A DNA stretch of 64,000 bases from Glossina fuscipes (Eukaryota > Arthropoda > Insecta > Diptera > Glossinidae), in contig NW_023998422.1 in assembly GCF_014805625.2 (NCBI RefSeq), forward strand, positions 10,107,264-10,171,263. The letters run 5' to 3'. The position numbers were made by a program, and so were the translations under genes. Below, one piece after another: positions 53,792 through 62,180 of the stretch (its first letter is position 1; each line of letters begins with the position of its first letter). The notes beneath the pieces were generated by a model. That model saw nothing but the letters and a program-made list of their open reading frames with translations. It did no database searches and was not told the DNA's origin.

Positions 53792-55490
53792 AAAAAAAAA
53801 AGAAAAAAAATTTTGTAGCGAAATTCGTACAACGAAACGAATAAGCGATTTTTGTAATTTAATTATAGAATTTATTGAATATATTTTTGAAGTAAAGAGG
53901 AAAGTATTTCTTCAATTGTCGAAGTGACGAATTCTTCTCCTCCCATATTGAAACAATGTGTAACATATTGACATAAAAAAAAAGATTCACTTCAGATTAC
54001 TTAATTTAATTGGTGATTTACTCATCAATATTTTGAATGCACTAAACTAACGCTTGCATTGAATGAGTTACACGTTGAAAGAAAGTCCTGTTCCCTCTTG
54101 ATCAAAATTTTAAGTGAGAGCTAGGTGTGCGAATGGCAGGCAAAATCTCATATCGCAAATCGAAAGAGACGCTTTGAGTTCACAATGCGACGATACAAGT
54201 TGAAAGCACAAAGCAATGTAGACAAACTCGTCAATTACGTCAACATTCGTTCAATTTCCCATTCAAATTCACGTTCGAATATACAACGCGCGGTAAGGTG
54301 GTAAGGACGATTACAAAACAATAAGTTTTGAACTAAATTCACATAGAGGAAGATGCTTGTATAACAATATCGGCAAAGTTTTAGAATAGATTCAGCTTTT
54401 ATTGTACTGATTGATTCAATTTATGGTCAATTACACGTGGATATCGAACTCGGGTCTTTCGATTGCATGCCGAGCGCAGAATTTCATCCTCAGCAAAAAA
54501 AACGATTAGAAAACAATATCTTTCGAAATGTAATTTCGAAAATTGAAGTCTTTCTTACCTAGGTTTACTTTCTTACATACTAATAAGAATCTACCGGATA
54601 TTTTTATCGGTTTTCTGTTACAAAAAGTTTCAACAAGTACGGGCGAATTCATGCAATGGGTATTTGACTCCCTTTTTTTATAAGTGAGTGTATACAGAGG
54701 ACTAGGTACACAGTTGTGTGAAAGGATCCATCTAACTATTCCTTCTTTCTTTTATCTATGCATTGTAGAATTTATCTATTTCAAAATAGAATAAGAGGAG
54801 TAAGAATATATACACAAAGTTGCTTGTAATAATAATAATAGATTTATTCTAAAATGCAACACAATGAAAGGTCTGTAGGAAGGAATAAAATACACAAGGT
54901 GAATACAAACTTTCATGTCCATGTACTCCATGCCAAAAATTCATAATTTCGCCCGGTAAAGATTAGTAAAATTAAAAATTTTAAAAATATTTAATTTTTA
55001 AAATAAACTAAAATAAACTAAATAAATCAGTCAGACAAAAAAAAAAACAACAAAAAAAAATACCCTGAAATTTTAAGCTAATTGTAATCAACTAAAAAGA
55101 GAAGAAATAAATTTTAATAAATCTTTGATGTAAATATGATAAAAGCAAAAACTTGCAATTCGAATTTATTTTAATACTTGTGCACAGCTAGCTTGAGTTT
55201 TATATAGAAACTATTATCACCATTATTATAATTTTATGCTAATGAATTCAATTTTTAGAATAAAAGAAACAATCGAGATGATACAACAGATCTGCCAAGG
55301 CTGTTAACGCAACTACTACTACTTCTTTTTGAAGAAAGGTACAACGTTGCGAACCAACAACAAATTTAAGACGAATTTCTTTTTAACTTTCATTTCGCGT
55401 TTGTCTACACGAAACAATAGTGACATGAGTATATCAATGGGTATGTTGTAATAATATATTAAAATTTCTATTATTATTTTTTTTCTTTTC
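53792..55490. other. intergenic stretch before the transposase relic
   Basis: AT-rich, with no supported gene. I looked on the plus strand for a THAP zinc finger (C2CH) exon that would complete the transposase downstream and did not see one. A minus-strand frame near 55487-55319 ends in three consecutive stops and is basic; it is not recognised. Confidence 0.5.
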
Positions 55491-55515
55491 AGACGAACTA
55501 TTAAAAAAAACAAAT

Positions 55516-55866
55516 ATGTCGTTGGTCGAGATCATAAAAGAGCAAAAGGGAAAATCAAGAAGGAAAATAATAATAATAATGCCGCAAGCTGAAATTGCTG
55601 CATTGAAGAAATGTCAAGGGCAGGAAGTGGACTCATCTGAAAGCGGAGTGACGGACACCGAGGCACTAAAGGAAGTCGTAAGTAAATTAAGTTCTCACAA
55701 CAAGATAGTCCAGATTAACTTTGATGAAGTCTTCACAAGTAAAAGGGTAATCTACAGCCGAGCTGAAGACAAGATGCTCGGCTGCGGACTATCACCCAAA
55801 GGGGAAATGGTTGAGTACGTATTAACCACCATTCAACATCATGCTAAGTGCAACACCACTCACTAG
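55516..55866 (+). pseudogene. transposase fragment 1: first catalytic Asp region
   Basis: 116 codons from the ATG; the frame stays open upstream to the acceptor at 55492, so the ATG need not be the true start. Residues 65-92 (VQINFDEVFTSKRVIY, then EDKMLG) match the P/THAP9 pattern in which a hydrophobic strand leads to F-D-E; D70 would be the first catalytic residue of the RNase H-like fold. The preceding 40 residues are charged and polar. The frame ends at TAG (55864), beyond which the similarity to the family stops for about 60 bp. Confidence 0.6.
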
Positions 55867-55922
55867 ACATAAAGGTGATGCCAGCCAATTAGAAGACGTC
55901 ATCAAGCTGAAGAGGAGATCGG

Positions 55923-56648
55923 ATGAGATGTCAAAGCCGTTGTCTGAGCCAGATCGTCGTCCAACAAAGACAGGACGAAGCACATTTTAACGGCGTTTAC
56001 AAAAGAAAACAAGCAGATGGCAGCATTAAAACAATTTTGCTTCTACACGATTATATTCACCGGCTGACATCGTTCAAAAGGAAAGTACAAGATGACGAAT
56101 TGCTAAACTTTAGCTTACAAACACAACTTCCAAGCAGAAACAGGCCGAAATCTAATTTCTGCCAGCGGAGAAACGTCGCACAAAGTGTGTCATCTCCACG
56201 GTGTCCCGCTGAATTAGTACTATTTTGCTGTGACATAACACCAACGTCAGTCCAGGCGGCAATCGCTGTGAACATCTTACCCGTAGGTCAGGAACGGAAC
56301 AGTGCCGGGGGCATATTAAAATTCTATGAAATGCTAACAAACGTGTTGCACCGGAATACTATAACGGCCGACACTTGGGAACACCTAAAAAGGAAACTTC
56401 AAGCCACAAAAGAATATCTAACGACTGCAGTTCAATGGGAACAATTCATGACCATAAACAGTTTCATCAGCATAATGGACGACCTGATGGAGGCTTACCC
56501 TGGCATCAAGATAGCCTCATACAGCGTAAGCCAGGATCTCCTGGAATGTTTCTTTATTAAGATCGCGGTGACGAAAAGAAAGCGAACCAGACCATCAGAA
56601 CATATTTTAGAATTCTTCAACAGATTAAGGCGACAACAAATAACTTGA
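55923..56648 (+). pseudogene. transposase fragment 2: insertion domain and second catalytic block
   Basis: 241 codons, the longest intact piece. Residues 40-66 (LHDYIHRL, SFKRKVQDDELLNFS) and 130-200 (ILKFYEMLTNVLH, WEHLKRKL, then a helical WEQFMTINSFISIMDDLMEAYP) fit the GTP-binding insertion domain region of P-type transposases. SVSQDLLECFF at 201-211 matches the conserved SQDxLExFF block; E208 is the likely third acidic residue. The normal glycine/asparagine-rich stretch after it (iRxxGGxNxxP) is replaced by KRKRTRPSEHILEFF. The frame ends at TGA beside an 11-bp tandem duplication (acttgattacg) at about 56643. Confidence 0.65.
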
Positions 56649-57180
56649 TTACGACTTGATTACGAGCTAATCGAAAAACTGAACTACGAAATAGAAGAAG
56701 AGTTTCGGGCTCTTCTTCTATCTGGAGACATATTCACAAACCTGATAACAGGTCAGCTCGACAAAAAATTGATAGCTATCTGCGTCTGGTCACGAGGTAC
56801 GGGATCGGACGCTAGGTACATGACCAGCTTAACTGCCACCACTGCATAAGAGATTTAACGGAAGGCAAAGGCAAGTTTTGCGAGGTAATCAACGGAAAAC
56901 AAATGGCAAAAGATAAGAAAAACAATTTACTTCTCGGGCCAGAATACATGAATCCAGCGCTCCCAAAACCCTTTATCCACGAGGAGTTTGACCAAGGATA
57001 CGACCTGTTCAACTCAGCGATGCAGACAAACATGCCGGCAGGCGACATCGACAAGCGCGTGCAACAATCGTGGCACGGCTTGCCTTTTTCGCAGATGAAG
57101 GGTCGTACCCCAATGGAACTAAACACCGAATTGATTTGCTGGGATACACAATACACTTTACCACTTTTGGGTAAATTTTG
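56649..57180 (+). pseudogene. transposase fragment 3: C-terminal piece, frameshifted
   Basis: After the stop, the same frame continues as LIEKLNYEIEEEFRALLLSG, then DIFTNLITGQLDKKLIAIC, to a stop near 56850. From about 56825 another frame reads LNCHHCIRDLTEGKGKFCEV and continues to 57178. The C-x2-C near HHC may correspond to the CxxC found near the C-terminus of P/THAP9 transposases, but I am not certain. The last 90 residues (from MAKDKKNN at 56903) are not recognised and may belong to another element. Confidence 0.45.
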
Positions 57181-57326
57181 TTCAGTTGAATTAACTGCTG
57201 TTTGCTGTTCTCCGGTTACTTTTCAAACCCGTTATCTGGTTTTTTTCTTTTCAAAGTATATAAGAAAAGGAGCATATATGAAGAGAGCATGTGTATAATA
57301 AATTTGAAAAGTAAATTGCACATGTA

Positions 57327-57698
57327 TTACTGAGTTCGTAAGTAGTCACAGCAGGCGTCTCGAACATCGGTTAATTGCAAAAGATTGGCTGCGGTTAACA
57401 GCTCTACGACATTTTCCTTATTGATTTCTAACGTTGATGTGTACATGTATTCGATAAGGAGTTTAAGAGCATGAGGATCGACGCCCTGTAGGATAATTCG
57501 ATCTTGTTGTGACTCTATAAACATGGCACAGAAGTAAGGACTCAACGCCGCCAAGACTACTTTATGAGCTGGTATTTCCATATTGTTAACTAACAGGGTA
57601 ACGTCGCACAGCAGATTTTGTTTGCGCAATTCGTTTATGACGTCAAGAGAACGCTGTTTTAATTCGCAACTCATCGACAAAATAAATTGTTGATGCAT
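57327..57698 (-). CDS. BTB/POZ-domain protein, Kelch-like (KLHL) type, BTB only
   Basis: 123 aa from M-H-Q-Q-F. Residues 28-120 form a complete BTB/POZ domain: LLCDVTLLVNNMEIPAHKVV, LAALSPYFCAMF, ALKLLIEYMYTSTLEI and VVELLTAANLLQLTDVRDAC. In Kelch-like proteins this domain dimerises and binds Cullin-3. KLHL proteins are normally over 550 aa with BACK and Kelch repeats; here a stop follows C-D-Y-L-R-T-Q. The last codon overlaps a possible donor (ACTCA|GTAATA), exactly where other family members continue (SQLxPSNCL). No BACK or Kelch exon was seen lower on the minus strand, where the transposase relic begins about 150 bp away. It is a BTB-only gene, a first exon with its remainder lost or displaced, or a partial retrocopy. 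Confidence 0.75.
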   Translation of the reverse strand: MHQQFILSMSCELKQRSLDVINELRKQNLLCDVTLLVNNMEIPAHKVVLAALSPYFCAMFIESQQDRIILQGVDPHALKLLIEYMYTSTLEINKENVVELLTAANLLQLTDVRDACCDYLRTQ

Positions 57699-58990
57699 TG
57701 TTTATAAATTAATCTTGGAAAGTAATTTAAAGAAAAAATTTATAAATATGTATTTTTAATATAAAAAATCACACTTAAATAGATATGTTTTTTTCTTTTT
57801 TATCTTTGACCTTTAATACTTTGGCTTAAATTTTTAATTAATAATTTCTGCTAACAAATCCTGAACGTCCTTGCGAGTCATAAATAAATATCAATCTTGT
57901 TGCTTAAGATCACACCCGTAATTCCGATTCTGCAACGATATTTACCATAAAACGATTCTCCTGATATGTTGATTTTTTGGATTTGTGCAGATTAAATCAA
58001 GTGATTCACACTTCTTCATAATATTTGCAAGAAAAGATTCCGCACGATGTCAACAAAGATAGGATAGCTCGGCAATATTGCCAAATTTACAAAAAAATTT
58101 ATATTTCTTCAACTATGGTTACCAACATGCTAGAGAACGTTTGTTAGTACGTCGAGGGCGAAAACCGCCAACAAAGTTTTCACTGAATAACGCACAATCC
58201 ATGGTATTTCGACGTAAAGCGCGAGAACGTGCGTTTCGTATTTCGTCGGCTCCTCTGTTAAATCGCAAATTCTGTAGCAAGGCAAAATACAATTCCATGA
58301 TATTAGGGGAAAAAGTAGTTCCAATTTCATATGCAAATGAATTTAATTAATAAACTATTATTGTTTGAAAATGTACTTTGAAACGAACGTAAAAATATTT
58401 TAAACGCAATCTTGATAAATCTTGATTTAGATTAGATTTAGATTCAGATCATAAAAATCGTTGCTTTAAAGGAACCTTTGGAGATTGATAATAGCTACAA
58501 AGTGTTCCGTTTACAGTTCACAGTGTTAAAAATTAAATAAATAAGTAAATAAAATTAAAAGAAAACAAATAAATACAAAGTGGCGCTGGCAAGCTGGAGA
58601 ATTTAGTATGTAGTTGTTATTATTATTAATTTGAAATTTTCATTTCAGTTTTTTTTCTAATTTTCAATTGTTATTATTTTGAAATGTAAAAAACGTAAAT
58701 TTTCTTTTGTATATAAACTGAAATAAAAAAAAGATCGTCGTTTTATTTTAATTTAGCTTGATAATTATCTATTTTTATGTGAAATGATGTTAAAAAAAAA
58801 AAGCGCATGCAGTAATAAGCAATAAAAAAAAAAAATTACTTTATTTAAAATTTCTTGTGCATTTTTATTCACTTTTTATATAGATTTATTAGTTCGTCAT
58901 GCGTAACGCGTTTATAATTGTTTTCATTTATTTTTTATTTTCATATGTTTTATATTATTATATTACCTATTTATTTTATATTATTGTATA
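57699..58990. other. intergenic stretch upstream of the BTB frame
   Basis: AT-rich. It would hold the BTB gene's promoter (minus strand), but no element can be placed. A plus-strand frame at 58078-58350 is basic and unrecognised and is probably chance. 58560-58900 is very AT-rich with short A runs. Confidence 0.5.
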
Positions 58991-59019
58991 TTTATTATTA
59001 TACTACCTAGCAAATATAT

Positions 59020-59510
59020 CCAACGCAGTTTTTATTGAGTTGTTGCGTCAACACCCAAAGTTGTGGGGTGTTGAAGGACGTAAGGCTTGCATGTTAGAAT
59101 GCAAGCGACTTCCTGACAGACTGATGGCGAAAACTGGACAATTAATGACGGAGGAGGCAGTTTAAAAAACAATTAGAACAACTAGACGTAGCATGAAGTG
59201 GTTGGATATAAAGAGCAGTACGAGACGCTCAACATTACAAGATTTCGTATGATTCGTAAGGGAGTTTACTTGAGTACTTGGGGTTGATGAGAGCGGGGGC
59301 AAGATTGATGGGTCAAATACAGAAGACAAATACACGGACAACACGGGCAAAGTAAACGAAAATATTATCCCAGGTTTAGAAGAATTGAAAACATTATGTG
59401 ACGAAGCGAGGAGAGAACAAGGCCTAGACGAACCAGAAACAGAAATAGATGAGATTCCCAAATGGGTCTCCTTGATAACAAATCAAATTTTAAATAATAA
59501 GAAATGCACT
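59020..59510 (+). pseudogene. broken coding fragment, possibly MADF-like
   Basis: The frame reads AVFIELLRQHPKLWGVEGRK, then LPDRLMAKTGQLMTEEAV, stop, then KTIRTTRRSMKWLDIKSS and, after two more stops in the same frame, PGLEELKTLCDEARREQGL, DEPETEIDEIPKWVSL. The pattern 'F-I-x-L-(L/Y)-R-x-x-P-x-L-W' followed by a helix with T-G-x-x-x-T-x-E-x-V-x-K resembles MADF/Myb-SANT-like DNA-binding domains of fly transcription factors and transposon proteins. Three in-frame stops within about 150 bp say it is no longer functional. The identity is tentative. Confidence 0.4.
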
Positions 59511-59893
59511 TACCAGTCAATGTACTTTTTTTCTTTCTTATATTTTTTTGAGATATGCGTAACAATTTTTAAAACACTAGTCAATGTCTCTAATTTCTTT
59601 ATTATTATATGTACTTGAGATATACTTAACAATTTCTGAAACACTTTATTTGATATATTTATAATAAAGCTATACTTTTATCTAATTTTTTTTTTGGTTA
59701 ATTTCGTTTAATTTCTTGATTGAAATCAGTGCTTTCTCCGCTTGCCAAATTTGTTGTTTTGTGCGCACAGAAAGCCGTTAGATTGTTTTTTCCTTTGCGC
59801 TGTTCATAACAAAATTTCAATCTATGAAGAATGGAGAGAGCACAGAGTTGCGTTCAATAAATAAGAAAAATAGTGAAGAAAAAGGCTCAGCAA

Positions 59894-60065
59894 TTTTTGC
59901 ATGAATTTTGATTGGATTAGGTTCCACAGATGGATTAATTTCCAGATACGTTGCAAATTAAGTTCTACAACTGGATTAATTATCACACTTTGCATGAATT
60001 ATTTTTGGGATAGTTTCTAGAGCTGGGTTAATTACCACACTTTGCATGAATTATGATTGGATGCA
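59894..60065 (+). repeat. about 52-bp tandem repeat, roughly 3.3 copies
   Basis: Units begin 'tttgcatgaatt' at 59896, 59989 and 60041, with a shortened copy beginning 'ttgcaaattaag' at 59951. Each unit contains 'ctggattaatta' or 'ctgggttaatta' followed by 'cacac'. Non-coding. Confidence 0.75.
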
Positions 60066-60320
60066 AAATTTCAATAAAAGCCGGCATTTTTAAATTGAAA
60101 ATAAGAATATAAATTGATAATGAGCATGAAAATATCTTTTTGTATTATATTGATTAAAATATGCCTCTGAAATTAGGCAGATTATACATGTTTTTTGATT
60201 TTTTCTTGTTTTTTTTTTGTTTATAGTAAAGAAAATCAACATTTTATCGCATAATAATTTTTCATTTAAAACAATAATATAATAATATTTAATAAAATTT
60301 ATATATAATAATTTATCATA

Positions 60321-60461
60321 ATGATACCGACGAAGAAATCAATCAATGAAAATGAGATTGAAGATATTTTCACAAGTGATAAAAATAGAGTAGAAGATTC
60401 GGAAGTTAAAGAAATGGATATCATCGATTATAGCATATTCGCTGTAATTCACCCCGGTTAG
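60321..60461 (+). CDS. small acidic ORF (46 aa), unrecognised
   Basis: Starts M-I-P-T-K-K-S-I-N-E-N-E-I-E-D and is rich in Glu/Asp (about 14 of 46). The start has an AATAATTTATCATA leader. It may be the N-terminus of a longer, spliced or broken product: its middle (SDKNRVEDSE) loosely resembles the micro-exon product 0.75 kb downstream (SEDKNNEVQ if one base is ignored). Function unknown; a chance ORF is possible. Confidence 0.25.
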   Translation: MIPTKKSINENEIEDIFTSDKNRVEDSEVKEMDIIDYSIFAVIHPG

Positions 60462-60759
60462 CACCTTAACCATCTTGCGGTATAGTAGTGTAGGGCAGGG
60501 TTTTACTTGTGACAGGCGGACCAAAAATTATGTACGTAGCATCACAACGTGGCCCGTGACCAATATTACAAACGGCTTGGAATTTGTTCAGGATTGTGTT
60601 TTATACGTTTGTTATATAAATCCAAACTAAGCGTTTAAAGAAGACGATTAAAAGATTATGTGAATTCGAAGCGTAAACTATTTCTTATTTACTCCAAGTG
60701 GGCTAGATCGCTAGGAAAAAGGATTCTTTGAAATTTCCGCATGTTCGAATATAACAGGC

Positions 60760-60969
60760 TTAAAGCTTGACACTGATGTCGTATTGAAAATCGAAAAGGA
60801 CGAACAGGAAGGATATGACAGTATAATTGGCTTTTGCTTTTGCTGTTTCATTAGCGGCTTTTATCGGTGTAATTTCGCCATCACGACGAAAACTAACACG
60901 ATTCACGTTTACAGCCGTCTCGATTCCATAATAGGTTTTTGCCGGTCCTTTTAGTCGCCGTTTGCAGTT
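60760..60969 (-). pseudogene. 69-codon open frame without a start codon
   Basis: Open between TGA (60972) and TAA (60760) on the minus strand. The product begins NCKRRLKGPAKTYYGIETAV, continues NVNRVSFRRDGEITPIKAAN and then turns hydrophobic (YTVISFLFVLFDFQYDIS). The first 50 residues look protein-like and the local sequence is GC-richer than its flanks. No ATG is present, so it would be an internal exon or relic. I do not recognise it. Confidence 0.3.
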
Positions 60970-61044
60970 TCAGCAGCAGTATAAATAATTCAAATTTTTT
61001 ATAAAATTAACTTACAATTACTTATTTTTTGTTTTCTATTTCAG

Positions 61045-61469
61045 AATAGGACATGTCCGTTAACAATGCCAACAGAGAGAGAATCGTATATTAAATCGTT
61101 AAGTGAAGGTAAATATATTACTTATATATTCATATTTATATATTACTTATTTATTCTTCTATTTTAGATAAAAAACAATGAAGTCCAACTCTCCACTGAT
61201 GAAGATCCGCTATATGCCAAAGGTAAGCTCGTATTTAGCCTCTCTTATTACTATGTATAAATTATTCATTTCTTTTATTTCATTTTAGATTAAAAAAAAA
61301 AAAAAAACACACGCCTGCAATATCGCTTCCGTGGAATGCGACACTTCCATAGGTCAATGGTAAGTTTGTGATCATCTTTGTATATAAAATGTATTAATCA
61401 TAATATCTTTCTTTTGCAGATATCAACACACCGGCCCACAGCAGCGTCCCCAATTTATTTAGGTTATAA
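61045..61469 (+). pseudogene. four micro-exons with strong short introns, frames broken (or a non-coding spliced RNA)
   Basis: Exons 61045-61108, 61168-61222, 61289-61359 and 61420-61469 (or slightly longer) are separated by introns of 59, 66 and 60 bp. Donors are GTAAAT, GTAAGC and GTAAGT; acceptors are ctattttag, cattttag and cttttgcag; an acceptor tttctatttcag also precedes exon 1. A start codon at 61066 in a good fly context (AACAATGCC) opens MPTERESYIKSLSE. Every junction is G|AT, a split Asp codon if all introns are phase 1. Under that phase, exon 2 is open only with one A fewer in its A6 run (DKNNEVQLSTDEDPLYAK), exon 3 meets TAA at once and TAG at 61350, and exon 4 is open (DINTPAHSSVPNLF) to TAA at 61467. 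So splicing signals are intact but coding is not. Confidence 0.45.
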
Positions 61470-61959
61470 TTAATTATGTTTTTATGTATTATGTATGTAC
61501 ATTATGTATTAACGGGGCTTGGATTTATTTATTATTATTATTATAGATATTAAGTAGATATTATATAGTTTTAAATTAACTTTGTAGTGGTGTAGGCCTA
61601 CAGGGGAGCAAGCCTTTTAAAACAATTAGCAAAGCGCCTATCACGCCACCTTATGGGTGCTGTGGAAAACCGCGATAAGAATTCTAATCTATCAATTTTC
61701 AGATGTAAGAATACTAAGAGTGGCAGATTTTGAAGTGTTGAAGACTGTTTATGAAGGTTTTTTTTTTTTTTTTAATTTTTGTAAATTTTGAAATGGTTTG
61801 GAAGGGTATTACAAGGCGAATCGTATCCCACTCTGCTTTGCTGTTATACCCAAGACTACGAGTGGTGTTAAGTTTGTACAGATGTATGCAACATCTAGAA
61901 GGACTTGCGATAGACTTTCTTTTTATTCTTAGGTCTTTCCACCTATACATCCTGTTCTC

Positions 61960-62180
61960 GTCAACATAAAGGTCGCAATTTTTGAGATATTTCTATTAAG
62001 TTTGTACTTCGATATGTTTTGGTTCAGGGACGAATGCTATTGAAAATAGTCCGTGGCGCATCACTTTGTATTACCTTATTTTGAAAAGTCGTTCTATGAG
62101 CAACTTTATTGAACTAAGTAACGGTGGGTAACTTAATGGTAGCTCAAGCCCCATGATAGGACCTTTTTTTGTTATTAGCT
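61960..62180 (+). repeat. dispersed repeat family B, copy B7
   Basis: Has 'ggacgaatgctattgaaaat', 'ccttattttgaaaagtcgtt', 'ctatgagcaactttattgaa', 'ctaagtaacggtgggtaact' and 'taatggtagctcaagcccca' in the family order, close to the right edge. Confidence 0.6.

Larger units (their letters stand above)
55493..57180 (+). mobile_element. decayed P-element/THAP9-type DNA transposon, transposase region
   Basis: Three adjacent coding blocks in different frames resemble parts of one P-superfamily transposase in the right order: a first catalytic-Asp region (55516-55866), the insertion domain plus the QDLLExFF-type block (55923-56648), and a Cys/His-rich C-terminal piece (about 56649-57180). A strong acceptor (ttttttttcttttcag) at 55492 precedes the first block, and the frame is open through it, implying a lost upstream exon. 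Frameshifts and stops make it inactive. I could not find terminal inverted repeats or a target-site duplication. P elements are well known in drosophilids; related elements occur in other flies. Confidence 0.7.

Noticed and set aside
53792..55490. THAP zinc-finger exon for the transposase
   Set aside because: No C2CH pattern with the expected spacing was seen on the plus strand.
55319..55513. Minus-strand basic frame ending in three stops (RVDKREMKVKKKFVLNLLL)
   Set aside because: Looks a little like a last exon, but no acceptor or homolog could be identified and it overlaps the transposase splice acceptor on the other strand.
56812..57156. Minus-strand 114-codon frame
   Set aside because: Antisense to the C-terminal transposase piece, with no domain of its own.
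58078..58350. Plus-strand basic 90-codon frame
   Set aside because: No domain, no supporting signals, comparable frame on the opposite strand; considered chance.
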